Counted from the stretch's first letter, positions 44,004 to 52,730 are shown. The stretch is 64,000 nucleotides of DNA from Bacteroidaceae bacterium (GCA_017529865.1 JAFXNA010000013.1:1-64000); one strand, 5' to 3'. Numbers and translations: made by a program. Notes: generated from the letters alone by a model not told the origin.

Positions 44004-45260
44004 CTATGCCAAGATGTCGGAATTGAGCAGAAAATCTCTCATGCTGATAATCTGTACTCCATCTTCGTCTATCCAACCTCGCTGGAAATCATTCCCGAGA
44101 ATAATTACCTTGCGGAAGTGATCTGGAATGTTCACTAGCGGGCGTTGCTCTTGTTCCGTCTTTGCTCTATCGGGCAAAACGAGCACTGATTGGATGTATA
44201 TCCTTTGAGGGGGATTGTTCACGACAAAATCTATCTCCAGATTCTTGCGCACCCGTTTACCTTCGGGCGTCTTTTCCCAGACTTCCACTTGACCAACATC
44301 CACGCTATAGCCGCGCAGGAGCAGTTCATTATAGATAATGTTCTCTATGATGTGCGTTTCCTCTTGCTGACGGAATTTAATCAGCATATTTCTGATGCCT
44401 AAGTCCTCAAAGTAATACTTCGATGCCGAACCGATATACTTGCGGCCCTTTACGTCATATCGCTGGGCTTCGCTGATGATAAAGGCATCCTGTAAGTATT
44501 CAAGGTAATGACCGACAGCTGCTGACGAGATGACCAGTTTCTCTGCAGACATGAACGTGTTGACAATGTTGTTCGGATTGGTACACGAACCGATACACGA
44601 TGCCATCACCTGTATCAATTTGCGCATTCCTTCCGCATTGCGCAGATGGTTGCGCTCTATCACGTCCTTCAGATAAGTGGTCTCGAAGACGGTTTGCAGA
44701 TACTGCTTCTTTTCCTCCTCGGTGGCCAATAATGCTACCTGGGGTAATCCGCCATATCGGTAGTAGTCGTGCAGCGCTTGCTGATAGTCTCCGCCCATGC
44801 CTTCATAATACTCGGCAAAACTCAACGGGTGGATGCGTATCTCCCATCCGCGACCGCGGAACTCGGTCACTACGTCCTTGCTGAGAAACTTGCTATTGCT
44901 ACCAGATACGTAGGTCTCGACATTCTCCTTATGGGTCATACTCAGCAGTACGCTCACAAACTCATCCACCAACTGCACTTCGTCCAGAATGACATAGTTC
45001 TTCTTGCCGTCCTTGACAATGTGCTTATCAATGTAATCAAGCAGTCTGTCGGGATTGAGCAATTTCTTGTTCTCCCGCTCATCAAGAGCCAGACCTATGA
45101 TATGGTCTTCCGACACGCCCTGTGATATAAGGTGGTTGCGGAAGATGTTGAACAGCAGGTACGACTTGCCGCACCGACGGACGCCGGTAATAATCTTAAT
45201 CATTCCGTTACCGTCTGCACGGATGAGCTTTTGCAGGTACATTTTGCGCGGAAATTCCAT
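44004..45260 (-). CDS. AAA-type ATPase with DUF4143 domain
   Basis: 418 residues from MEFPRKMYLQKL; the longest frame adds 24 residues but overlaps the -7 element. P-loop ITGVRRCGKSYLLFNIF (about residue 25), Walker B-like YVILDEVQLVDEF, SGSNSKFLSK (sensor) and a C-terminal DUF4143 nuclease-like fold (LEIDFVVN). Proteins of this type are abundant and variable in Bacteroidales and of unclear function. It stands alone between repeat-rich spacers. Confidence 0.88.
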   Translation of the reverse strand: MEFPRKMYLQKLIRADGNGMIKIITGVRRCGKSYLLFNIFRNHLISQGVSEDHIIGLALDERENKKLLNPDRLLDYIDKHIVKDGKKNYVILDEVQLVDEFVSVLLSMTHKENVETYVSGSNSKFLSKDVVTEFRGRGWEIRIHPLSFAEYYEGMGGDYQQALHDYYRYGGLPQVALLATEEEKKQYLQTVFETTYLKDVIERNHLRNAEGMRKLIQVMASCIGSCTNPNNIVNTFMSAEKLVISSAAVGHYLEYLQDAFIISEAQRYDVKGRKYIGSASKYYFEDLGIRNMLIKFRQQEETHIIENIIYNELLLRGYSVDVGQVEVWEKTPEGKRVRKNLEIDFVVNNPPQRIYIQSVLVLPDRAKTEQEQRPLVNIPDHFRKVIILGNDFQRGWIDEDGVQIISMRDFLLNSDILA

Positions 45261-45301
45261 ATTTACGTCAAATTTTTGTGATTTGTCACAGTTTTCTGAT
45301 G

Positions 45302-45309
45302 CAAATATA
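45302..45309 (-). promoter_or_regulatory. -7 element (TATATTTG) of the DUF4143 ATPase gene
   Basis: TAnnTTTG match on the minus strand, 42 bases upstream of the chosen start. Confidence 0.55.
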
Positions 45310-45545
45310 CAACGATTCTTTGAATCCACCAAATAAAAAGTGGAAAAAGTGTGATTTGTAAAGTTTATAGTTGATAGTTTATAGTTGAAAGTCTGTATAT
45401 TGAGTTTAAAGTTTACAGTTTACAGCTTGTTTAACCATAACGTCAACGTGAACGTCAACTTTTTGTTTTTGTCTTTGTTTTCGTTATCGTTTTTCTTCTT
45501 AAATTATCCCCATGAAATCATCCCATTTTCTATGCTATTTTTTTT

Positions 45546-45717
45546 GAATCGATTCAACTCATCAAGTGAATCGATTCATTCGATCGATTGAATCGATTCA
45601 AATTATACCCCCCTAAAAAACAGTCTAAAATCAGTCAGTTCATAAAAGGGGGCAAAAAAGCGTGAGTTAATTCATTTAATCGATCGAATTAATTCAAACG
45701 ATCAATCGAGTTAACTC
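45546..45717. promoter_or_regulatory. Two arrays of three 10-bp palindromes with exact 22-bp period
   Basis: Array 1: GAATCGATTC at 45546, 45568 and 45590. Array 2: GAGTTAATTC at 45664, GAATTAATTC at 45686 and GAGTTAACTC at 45708. Every spacer is 12 bp. The 64 bp between them start with a CCCCCCT run and contain AGGGGGC near the right end. Two helical turns separate neighbouring sites, so they face the same side of the DNA, as expected of cooperative dimeric protein sites. The array lies between the LUD stop and the ATPase promoter. Confidence 0.75.
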
Positions 45718-45730
45718 AACTGACTTCGAT

Positions 45731-46366
45731 TCAATATCCGAGATTCTCGCCAACCAGCACAACGATATGACGACCTTGAGGTGAGTTCCGGAGGAAATGA
45801 ACGTAGTTACAGATTGACGACGGGGAATTGCAGTTGTGACAGATTCCGTCGATCTTGCATGGTGTCTGAATACTGAAACGTTGCGAATTGATGGGAGCAG
45901 CAGTTCCTCTTGCTCTTGCAAGAGCTGCTTCGACCGTTGGGACTACCTTGTTAAGACCAATGACGAAAATCACTTGCTTTGGACCCCAAGTAATTGCTGC
46001 TACCCGATTCCCATTTCCATCGATGTTTACCATCACACCGTCTTCAGAGATGGCGTTAGCACTTGTCAGATAAACGTCGGCCGTGAATGCCCTCAGATAT
46101 ATGGATTGTTTCTGTTCGGTAGTCTCTGCCAAATCACGGTCGAGAACTTCCAGGGTTCCACGCTTTCTGAGTTCTGTAGGAATACCAAGGTCTCTGACTG
46201 TCATCGATCCGCCCCATGTGACACTGCTTCCGTCCCTAATGAGACTTAAGACTTTCTTGACGGCCTCTTCACCTGTCGGGCAATAGTATGCCGCAATGTT
46301 GCGACGGCTCAGATTCTTAATCAGTTTCTGAGCTAGCAACTCGTTTCTTTGTTTTCGTGGTGTCAT
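45731..46366 (-). CDS. LUD-domain protein (lactate utilisation/DUF162 family)
   Basis: 211 residues. The LUD fold is marked by SVTWGGSMTVRDLGI, the TSANAISEDGVMVNIDGNGNR substrate-site region and the Cys-rich end CKIDGICHNCNSPSSICN. It is a single-gene LUD protein, not an lldEFG operon, so the substrate is uncertain. It is the last gene of a run of five minus-strand genes (from 49094), 54 bases behind DUF1294. Confidence 0.85.
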   Translation of the reverse strand: MTPRKQRNELLAQKLIKNLSRRNIAAYYCPTGEEAVKKVLSLIRDGSSVTWGGSMTVRDLGIPTELRKRGTLEVLDRDLAETTEQKQSIYLRAFTADVYLTSANAISEDGVMVNIDGNGNRVAAITWGPKQVIFVIGLNKVVPTVEAALARARGTAAPINSQRFSIQTPCKIDGICHNCNSPSSICNYVHFLRNSPQGRHIVVLVGENLGY

Positions 46367-46420
46367 ATTTATTTCTTCATTATAGATTTTTTTCAGTCAA
46401 GTTTCATTACACAACGAATT

Positions 46421-46693
46421 TCAATGCCAGTATAACGCAAGAAGTGTAATTTGAACAATCAGTATCAACGGAATACCATACTTGAACTTCTTGTGCATCG
46501 TCTTATGGTGCCATACTTTCATGCCTAGCCAAGCCCCGATGCTACCTCCGATAACAGCTAATCCCAATAACATGGCTTCGGAGATCCGCCATTTGCTTCT
46601 CATGGCTTTCCACTTGTCAATTCCGTAGATAAAGAAAGTGACTACGTTGATGACGATGAGATAGATTACGATTATTTTCTGTAAGTTGTCCAT
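46421..46693 (-). CDS. DUF1294 membrane protein
   Basis: 90 residues with three to four short helices and the family signature YGIDKWKAMRSKWRISE followed by IGGSIGAWLGMKVWHHKTMH. Function unknown. Its start overlaps the end of the acetyltransferase gene by 22 bases. Confidence 0.88.
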   Translation of the reverse strand: MDNLQKIIVIYLIVINVVTFFIYGIDKWKAMRSKWRISEAMLLGLAVIGGSIGAWLGMKVWHHKTMHKKFKYGIPLILIVQITLLALYWH

Positions 46694-47196
46694 AATTCTT
46701 TACTGATAATTCTTTGATAAGCCAACCGCTCGTCTCCTGATGCAAGATAGATGATGCCGCAATAGACAAAACCGTGCTTCAGGATGTTGTGCTGCATGAT
46801 TTGGTTGTCGCAATGCGTATCAATGCGAATGTTTGCATCGTGTGAGAAACAGAAGTCCATGATGCTGCTGAAAATGCCACGAGCTTCAGGATAGCTGGCA
46901 ATTCGATGAACCACATGATACGGTTGTTCATCGTCAATCCATTCTCCCCCATATATTTTCTGATAAGTAGGCTCAGGTGATTGCAGAAAAGCGAAGTAGC
47001 CGACAATCATACCGTCATCTTCAACTACAAAGTCCCCACCCTTCTCCATATCGGCATTGATGACTGCCACCGACGGGTAGCCCTCTCCCCATTGGTGCAT
47101 ATTGCCCGACTGCCGCATAATCTGCTTTGCAGCATCCATGACTTTCATAATCTCAGCCATGTCCTTCGTTCTTACTTCCCTGATAATCCTGTTCAT
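46672..47196 (-). CDS. GNAT family N-acetyltransferase
   Basis: 174 residues. MNRIIREVRTKDMAEIMKVM is the typical first strand-helix, and VHRIASYPEARGIFSSIMDF holds a degenerate acetyl-CoA-binding loop. RIDTHCDNQIMQHNILKHGF is a GNAT motif B. Located between NUDIX (5-base gap) and DUF1294 (overlap), clearly in one operon. Confidence 0.85.
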   Translation of the reverse strand: MNRIIREVRTKDMAEIMKVMDAAKQIMRQSGNMHQWGEGYPSVAVINADMEKGGDFVVEDDGMIVGYFAFLQSPEPTYQKIYGGEWIDDEQPYHVVHRIASYPEARGIFSSIMDFCFSHDANIRIDTHCDNQIMQHNILKHGFVYCGIIYLASGDERLAYQRIISKELWTTYRK

Positions 47197-47201
47197 GATA
47201 T

Positions 47202-47726
47202 TCAGATTAGTTTATCCTTTGACTTTTTTCCAGCAAGACATCGATGGAACTCACTCTCGAAATTCGGAGTCAGGATATTCTTACCCATTGCCTCACGAAC
47301 GTCCTGCATCGTCCAGAAGCGCCCACCGTTCAGTTCCTCTTCTGATGGGTGAATAGGTCCATCGTATGTGCATCGATGTACATACACCAACTCCCGCTCT
47401 CTTGCACTCTCAAACACATATTTATCCACAAATTCAGCAGTGAAATTCGTGATGCCCAATTCTTCACGAACTTCACGTTGTAAAGCCTTTTCTACCGACT
47501 CACCATAGTCGATATGTCCACCAACGGCAGTATCCCACTTCCCTGGTTGAATATCCTTCCACTCAGGTCGTTTCTGCAGGTAGATATCACCAGCAGAGTT
47601 AAACACATGCAGATGCACCACAGGGTGCAACTGTTTGCTACCACTATGGCACTCTCCACGAGAGGCCGAGCCTATCACCCTACCCTCCTCGTCAACTATC
47701 GGGAATATCTCTTGCTGATTATCCAT
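47202..47726 (-). CDS. NUDIX hydrolase, isopentenyl-diphosphate isomerase-like subgroup
   Basis: The NUDIX box GHIDYGESVEKALQREVREELG is complete, preceded by HPVVHLHVFNSAGDIYLQKR, which resembles the Idi/YfcD subgroup. The start MDNQQEIFPIVDEEG is preferred; an upstream ATG would add six residues. 174 residues. Substrate not defined. Confidence 0.88.
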   Translation of the reverse strand: MDNQQEIFPIVDEEGRVIGSASRGECHSGSKQLHPVVHLHVFNSAGDIYLQKRPEWKDIQPGKWDTAVGGHIDYGESVEKALQREVREELGITNFTAEFVDKYVFESARERELVYVHRCTYDGPIHPSEEELNGGRFWTMQDVREAMGKNILTPNFESEFHRCLAGKKSKDKLI

Positions 47727-47750
47727 CTTTCTGTTTTGAATCAAAAATTC

Positions 47751-49094
47751 TTATTTACTCGCGGCCTTGGTATCGGCTATAAATTCTATTTCCTGCTGTG
47801 GCAGAATACAATCGCTGACGATTTGTATATTGCTACCGTCAGCATTAGGGACGGCAGGAATTTCAATCCACGCTTCTTTGCCTGGCAACAGACCTCGCAA
47901 GCTGTTTGACGAACGTACGCCACTAATTGCAAACCATGCATTACGATAGATAGGTGCAACTCCTTGATTGGTCACCAGCAGACGAGTTGACGTACCATCA
48001 GTTTCGCATCGCTTGACCACGAAACGATAACCGGTAGACAAGGAAGCTTCACGGAAACGTTCAGGAGTTGCTACACCACCCCGAGGCGCATCATTTGCAA
48101 TCATGAAAGTGATATGATATTTAGCAGCCTGCTCTGCCCAATGATGACCGTACAGTCCATCAGGATTGAGGAAATTTTTCTGGTCATTGGATGTATAGTA
48201 GCTGATTTCACCACCGCAGACACCTTTCTGCCAGCGAGTTCCCTTTCCTATGGCGTTCCAACATTTCTCATTATAGCCTTCGCCGCTACCAATCTCATGA
48301 GTCTTATGCATGAACGAGTCGTCAAACAAGCCGAACGGCAAAGTCATCAAAGTCTCATCATCGATTACTGGAGAATACCGATTCTCTCCTGCATCCACGG
48401 AGACAGCCCATGGGATCTCGGTCATTACAGCGCTCATGTGCAATAAAAACTGCTTCTGAAAAGCTTTCGATGGAAAATTCCTGCCAAGTTCCAATTTTGT
48501 GCCGTAGATGTGGTACTCTGACCAATGACCAAAACCGACTTCCAGAAAGGCCAAACGGGTATCGTGAGCATAGCGACGAGCAAAGTCTGCGTAGAACTGC
48601 AAGGTGAATCGCTGCAACTCCAGATTGCTCCAGTCCGCATACCAAGTAGGACCGTCGCCGCCCGGATTATCAGCGTATGTTTCGTGATAATCAGATCGTT
48701 GCTTGATGTAGTCGGGAACTGCAGTCGTCCCTCTATTACCATCAACATCCCTGTTCGAGGGATATTCGTAGCGGAAACGGGCAATCAACTGATGACCACG
48801 ACTGGCAACGTCATCTAAGATATTATCAAACCAACTCCAGTCATAGACTATGGTACCATCATCACGGCATCCCTTCACAACCTTACAGGGCAGACAATAG
48901 GCAAACTCCAATTGAATGGTTTGTCCATAAGTGGTATGACGTCGACGCGCTTCCTCGGGCCACAGCACCAATCCCGTCATTGGCTGCGGATGTGTGATGT
49001 CCCTTTTCAGCGCTACTGACTGCCACCTTTGAGCTTGACAAACCGAAACCCCAGAAGTCAATATCACGATTAGTATCGTAAGCCCGATTATCAT
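47751..49094 (-). CDS. Secreted DUF4832-type glycoside-hydrolase-like protein
   Basis: 447 residues with signal peptide MIIGLTILIVILTSGVSVCQ. The body looks like a TIM barrel: GLVLWPEEARRRH, FAYCLPCKVVKG, DVASRGHQLIARFRYEYPSN, LAFLEVGFGHWSEYH. A C-terminal beta domain follows (LLVTNQGVAPIYRNAWFAI), matching the DUF4832 family of putative carbohydrate-active proteins. The E of LEVGFGHWSEYH may be catalytic, which is inference. First gene of a five-gene minus-strand run, with its own -7 element. Confidence 0.7.
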   Translation of the reverse strand: MIIGLTILIVILTSGVSVCQAQRWQSVALKRDITHPQPMTGLVLWPEEARRRHTTYGQTIQLEFAYCLPCKVVKGCRDDGTIVYDWSWFDNILDDVASRGHQLIARFRYEYPSNRDVDGNRGTTAVPDYIKQRSDYHETYADNPGGDGPTWYADWSNLELQRFTLQFYADFARRYAHDTRLAFLEVGFGHWSEYHIYGTKLELGRNFPSKAFQKQFLLHMSAVMTEIPWAVSVDAGENRYSPVIDDETLMTLPFGLFDDSFMHKTHEIGSGEGYNEKCWNAIGKGTRWQKGVCGGEISYYTSNDQKNFLNPDGLYGHHWAEQAAKYHITFMIANDAPRGGVATPERFREASLSTGYRFVVKRCETDGTSTRLLVTNQGVAPIYRNAWFAISGVRSSNSLRGLLPGKEAWIEIPAVPNADGSNIQIVSDCILPQQEIEFIADTKAASK

Positions 49095-49138
49095 TTTCTA
49101 TAACAGGTTATCCGTCTTTCCGTTTTAAATTACAAGTG

Positions 49139-49146
49139 CAAAGATA
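49139..49146 (-). promoter_or_regulatory. -7 element (TATCTTTG) of the DUF4832 operon
   Basis: Exact TAnnTTTG match on the minus strand, 45 bases upstream of the start. Confidence 0.6.
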
Positions 49147-49246
49147 CAAAGAAAGATTGAGACGGCCATAGGGAATTTCCACAAATCTTAGGAAATCCTG
49201 TATGACAGAATAGGATTTTTCATTTTCTCATCTCAGCGAAACACAC

Positions 49247-49254
49247 TACCTTTG
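49247..49254 (+). promoter_or_regulatory. -7 element (TACCTTTG) of the HMA-like protein gene
   Basis: Exact TAnnTTTG match followed by GCACC, 68 bases upstream of the start. Confidence 0.65.
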
Positions 49255-49321
49255 CACCGCGAACCAGAACATAGGAGTCTGTTCGATAACCGAATGTTGA
49301 ACTAATTAAAACGTGAAGATT

Positions 49322-49741
49322 ATGAAGACAATGAATAAGGTGATCGCACTCATCATCATGATGGCCATCACAATCGCAATGCCAGCAATGGCAGGTAACG
49401 GAAAGAAGAATCCTAACGGCAACAAAAACAAAGTCGTTGTAGTGACTAATGGCAGAAGGGATGTTCACGCTCCAAAGGCAGACATGCACGATCCTCACGC
49501 TCCAAAGGTAGACATGCGCGATCCACGCTTCAACGCTCCTCATAAGCCAATCTATCGTCCCGACGTGAGGACCTGCGTTATCAAGTTAGGTCGTCATGAC
49601 TCTCACAAAAAGGTCGTAGCCAAGGCAGAGCACATGAAAGGCGTGATGGATGCAAAGTGGAATCCACGCACCCGTGAGGTGATTGTTCGCTACGATGCCA
49701 ACGTAACATCCGCTCGTCATATCCTGCACTTCATGGCATAG
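49322..49741 (+). CDS. Secreted HMA-like fold protein without the CxxC metal motif
   Basis: 139 residues. The signal peptide ends AMPAMAG, and the basic Asn/Lys-rich segment leads to a His/Asp-rich pair of repeats (DVHAPKADMHDP, PHAPKVDMRDP). The C-terminal 55 residues follow the beta-alpha-beta-beta-alpha pattern of heavy-metal-associated domains (AKAEHMKGVMDAKWNPRTRE, VIVRYDANVTSARHILHFM), but the CxxC loop is replaced by RHDSH. Metal binding through His is possible. A GTG nine bases upstream is an alternative start. Terminator follows. Confidence 0.7.
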   Translation: MKTMNKVIALIIMMAITIAMPAMAGNGKKNPNGNKNKVVVVTNGRRDVHAPKADMHDPHAPKVDMRDPRFNAPHKPIYRPDVRTCVIKLGRHDSHKKVVAKAEHMKGVMDAKWNPRTREVIVRYDANVTSARHILHFMA

Positions 49742-49774
49742 CAATATGCCAGACTCCATATATATTCCCCAAGA

Positions 49775-49808
49775 AGTCCCGACTTGCATTGCAGGTCGGG
49801 ACTCTGTT
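49775..49808 (+). terminator. Terminator of the HMA-like gene
   Basis: AGTCCCGAC pairs with GTCGGGACT, extended by TGCA/TGCA across a wobble, followed by CTGTTT. The T-run is short. Confidence 0.7.
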
Positions 49809-49813
49809 TATAA

Positions 49814-49918
49814 CCAGTTGAAGCTATGTTCCACGATCTGTTGGCTAAGTACAACATCCCTGTGCTCTGCGACTTCCCTGCCGCTACCCGCATGTATCTG
49901 GCAGGTAAGAGGCTGTAG
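49814..49918 (+). pseudogene. Possible relic of an LD-carboxypeptidase C-terminus
   Basis: The frame reads PVEAMFHDLLAKYNIPVLCD followed by FPA, reminiscent of the end of S66 LD-carboxypeptidases (...EE-hydrophobic-x-IPV-x-x-x-FPAGH). It then runs into unrelated residues and stops. It overlaps the end of the HD-domain gene on the other strand by 35 bases. Only about 25 residues match in style, so this is tentative. Confidence 0.22.
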
Positions 49919-50525
49919 AGACTTGTTTGTTTATTTCCTCCAACATCATAACGGGCAGGCTGAATCGCACATCCTCGCTTCGTGCATCGATGGCGTTCAG
50001 GAAATGAGGTAGTTCCTGGCTATAGACCTGTGCCATGTGGGTATTCGCTTCGTCACCTTTTGTAAATGAATAAGTGATGTTGGCCAGTCGGTCTGCCAAC
50101 TTCACAAATGGAGCATAAGGTGTTTCACGAATGCCCTGATAGTATTTATCACCGGCACGCTCTTCACGCGTACGTCCCTTATCGTTGGTGAGGGCATAGA
50201 CAATCTCTGCAGCCATGAATGCCTGTTTTTCATTCATATATCGAAGCGCGGTATTCTTCACATCGTTATAGGTCAACCGCGCATCTTCAATGCTGTCATG
50301 ATAGTAGGCACCAAAGAACATCGGCAAGACATCCTGCTCACACGCACAAACGCAGTGACCATATTTATTTACGTTATCCGCCACCATATCCAAATGGAAT
50401 GCGTAAGGATGCACATCATCATAGGTCTGATTGACACTTGCATGTAGCGCATGTGCCTGTTCTTTGATGTCCCGAATCTCTCGGGCATATTTCTCAATAT
50501 ACTTCTGAAAATCGTTTGTTGTCAT
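49884..50525 (-). CDS. HD-domain phosphohydrolase
   Basis: 213 residues with the HD-type metal motifs H (PYAFHLDMV), HD (AYYHDSIEDA) and a later D (VKLADRLANITYS), in the order found in MESH1/RelA-SpoT hydrolase-like domains. No synthetase domain. Could hydrolyse (p)ppGpp or another nucleotide; inference only. The last residues (STASYLPDTCG) come from DNA that also carries the putative relic on the opposite strand. Confidence 0.8.
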   Translation of the reverse strand: MTTNDFQKYIEKYAREIRDIKEQAHALHASVNQTYDDVHPYAFHLDMVADNVNKYGHCVCACEQDVLPMFFGAYYHDSIEDARLTYNDVKNTALRYMNEKQAFMAAEIVYALTNDKGRTREERAGDKYYQGIRETPYAPFVKLADRLANITYSFTKGDEANTHMAQVYSQELPHFLNAIDARSEDVRFSLPVMMLEEINKQVSTASYLPDTCG

Positions 50526-50548
50526 AACTCTTAGAGTTTCTGCTATTG

Positions 50549-50737
50549 TTAAATATCCTCAGTATTCTGTTTATGCTTCGCTTTGCGTGTATAGGTTTTC
50601 TTGGATTGATGAACCCGATTGAAGGAATGGAAACCTGGGCCGAGCAATTGCTGCTCTGCCTCTCTCCCACCCTTGTGCATCGCTTTGATGGCATCGAGGT
50701 TGGTACTGTTGATGACCTTGCGTTTGTTCTTTTTCAT
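50549..50737 (-). CDS. Small basic hypothetical protein (62 aa)
   Basis: MKKNKRKVINSTNLDAIKAM start, HKGGREAEQQ helix, and a basic end (VHQSKKTYTRKAKHK). It sits 19 bases behind the GH5 gene and 23 bases ahead of the HD gene on the same strand. That spacing and the composition suggest a real small nucleic-acid-binding-like protein. No family name is certain. Confidence 0.55.
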   Translation of the reverse strand: MKKNKRKVINSTNLDAIKAMHKGGREAEQQLLGPGFHSFNRVHQSKKTYTRKAKHKQNTEDI

Positions 50738-50756
50738 ACATCAACCGTCAGAGGGT

Positions 50757-52115
50757 TCACTTTATCACAATTGTTTTTCCCCCTTGTATAAAAATGCCAT
50801 GCGGATGGGGATGTGAGTGTATCTTCATGCCGTTCAGCGTGTAAACGGATTCAATGGCAAGAACGTTTGTTTCTGGATTATCAATGGCACTTATATATCC
50901 TTCATCGCCATAAAACCCCTTGACAATAGCATCGAGCAGGTCTGGTTGATTGAACTCGGGTACACTGCGCGCATTGCCATCACTAAGTCCCATCCACAGA
51001 AATGTGCCTATATCGTTGGCCTTAGTACGACTCACGAAATACTTAGCCCACTGAAGGAATATATCATTTTGTTTGCCATATCCTACTTGGCTATCCTCTG
51101 CTGCGCCCCATTCTCCAATGACAACTGGTGCGCCCTTTGATACCAGTCTACTCCTGAGTAAACTACAGAGGCTGTTGACACTGCTCTTCCCTTCAGTCAA
51201 TGTCTTAAAATTAGGATAATAATGCACTTGGAACATAAGATGGTTCTCGACAGAATCGATGGGTAACTTCATCTTGGTGAGCGGATCTTTAAGGTGTGAA
51301 TTCCAATTACCGTCGCCATTACTTGCAGCATAAGTATTCACCATGAGGTTACGCATTGCATTGTTGCCACCTGTAGCTCTCACTGCACTGACAAATGACT
51401 GAGCATAATGGTTGATAGCATCATACGCATCATTAGCTGCCTCAGCATTATAGTTCCCTGGGTAGCTAAATGTAGCAAAGCACCAGGAACCCTTCTCATC
51501 GAGCATTTCATTGTATCCTTCGAAAATCAGATGCTCATCATAGTCCTTGAATTCTTCAGCGATGCGTGTCCACAGCCATTCGAACAATTCGCGATTACAA
51601 TTATAGTTGTCCATGCTGGCACGTATCCACGCGGTATTTGCTGCTCCTGTGTCGTGATGGACATTCAATACACAATACATACCAGCATTGATGATATAGT
51701 CTACCGTCTGCTTCACTCTACGCATCCACGCTGCATTCATATACTTAGCTATGGGAGCCTTCTCTTGATTCCATGTCGTACTGTTGTCAATCATTACCCA
51801 TGTCTTCACCATGTGGGGATACCAAGTCACGGGCACACGGATGGCATTGATACCAGCATCACGCATCATGTTGACAAGTTCCTGTGTGGTAGGCACTTGC
51901 CCCCATGCCTTCTCGTAGTCGGTTGGAGTACGACTCGTCCAACGTTCTATCCACATATTGTCAACATCACCGGAATTGCTATCAAGGGTGTTGCCCAAAT
52001 TCCATCCCAGACGCATGTTTCTAACTGCATCTGTAGCTGACTCTATGTCATAGCCATCAGCCCATAGCTGAGTCCACCCTTGCAAAATAATGAGTATTGT
52101 AAGTAATCTTTTCAT
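50757..52115 (-). CDS. Secreted glycoside hydrolase family 5 endoglucanase
   Basis: 452 residues from MKRLLTILIILQG (signal peptide). The GH5 barrel shows RLGWNLGNTLD, AIRVPVTWYPH, LNVHHD, the acid/base Glu in IFEGYNEM (about 203), VHYYP and the nucleophile Glu in VVIGEWGA (about 335). After the barrel comes a short C-terminal segment (VYTLNGMKI...GIFIQGGKTIVIK) of the type used by type IX secretion or found on many Prevotella secreted enzymes. Likely acts on beta-1,4-glucans; xyloglucan or mannan cannot be excluded. Confidence 0.9.
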   Translation of the reverse strand: MKRLLTILIILQGWTQLWADGYDIESATDAVRNMRLGWNLGNTLDSNSGDVDNMWIERWTSRTPTDYEKAWGQVPTTQELVNMMRDAGINAIRVPVTWYPHMVKTWVMIDNSTTWNQEKAPIAKYMNAAWMRRVKQTVDYIINAGMYCVLNVHHDTGAANTAWIRASMDNYNCNRELFEWLWTRIAEEFKDYDEHLIFEGYNEMLDEKGSWCFATFSYPGNYNAEAANDAYDAINHYAQSFVSAVRATGGNNAMRNLMVNTYAASNGDGNWNSHLKDPLTKMKLPIDSVENHLMFQVHYYPNFKTLTEGKSSVNSLCSLLRSRLVSKGAPVVIGEWGAAEDSQVGYGKQNDIFLQWAKYFVSRTKANDIGTFLWMGLSDGNARSVPEFNQPDLLDAIVKGFYGDEGYISAIDNPETNVLAIESVYTLNGMKIHSHPHPHGIFIQGGKTIVIK

Positions 52116-52137
52116 TAAACTTTCTGAATTACCTATT

Positions 52138-52728
52138 CTAAACATTTAACCGTCTGATAACCTTAGCCGGGTTACCTACTGCAAGGCAATCAGCTAGTAT
52201 ATCTTTGACTACAACCGACCCCGCTCCAATAACGGTACGGTCGCCAATGGTAACACCAGGACAGATAGTGACATTGCCTCCTATCCAACATCGTTCTCCG
52301 ATATGGACAGGACGACAAGTCTCCCACTTATCACGGTCATCAGCATTTAACGGATGTTCTGCTGTGAAGATACTTACACCTGGGGCTATCAGCGTCTTGC
52401 GACCGATATATACCCCTCCCCCATCAAGGATGTAGCAACCAAAATTGATGAAGACACCTTCGCCTGCAAAAATCAGATTGCCGTAATCACAATGGAAAGG
52501 TGGTTCAACATAAATATCGGGAGCTGCATTGGGTAGCAGTTCGTGAATGATATCTCGCATCGTAGGCTCATGGTATTCTGTGATATTGAGTCGCCGAAGC
52601 AGTTTTTTCACTTCGTCACGCCAAGCATACATCTCGGGAGTATGTGCGTCATACGGTTCCCCCCTTTGCATGCGCCGCAACTCGTCCTGCAGAGCAGGGT
52701 TTTGCGCTAATTCGTCGCGTGTTGTCAT
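52138..52728 (-). CDS. Sugar O-acetyltransferase, maltose/galactoside type
   Basis: 196-residue left-handed beta-helix enzyme of the Maa/LacA group. N-terminal mac domain (ARMQRGEPYDAHTPE-like) and hexapeptide repeats ending WIGGNVTICPGVTIGDRTVI and NPAKVIRRL. The catalytic His lies in TAEHPL. It sits between the DUF362 gene (2-base gap) and GH5. Confidence 0.93.
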   Translation of the reverse strand: MTTRDELAQNPALQDELRRMQRGEPYDAHTPEMYAWRDEVKKLLRRLNITEYHEPTMRDIIHELLPNAAPDIYVEPPFHCDYGNLIFAGEGVFINFGCYILDGGGVYIGRKTLIAPGVSIFTAEHPLNADDRDKWETCRPVHIGERCWIGGNVTICPGVTIGDRTVIGAGSVVVKDILADCLAVGNPAKVIRRLNV

Positions 52729-52730
52729 TG

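Noticed and set aside
45546..45717. 22-bp period palindromes as a mini-CRISPR
   Set aside because: The repeated element is only 10 bp and palindromic, and spacers are 12 bp; this fits protein sites better.
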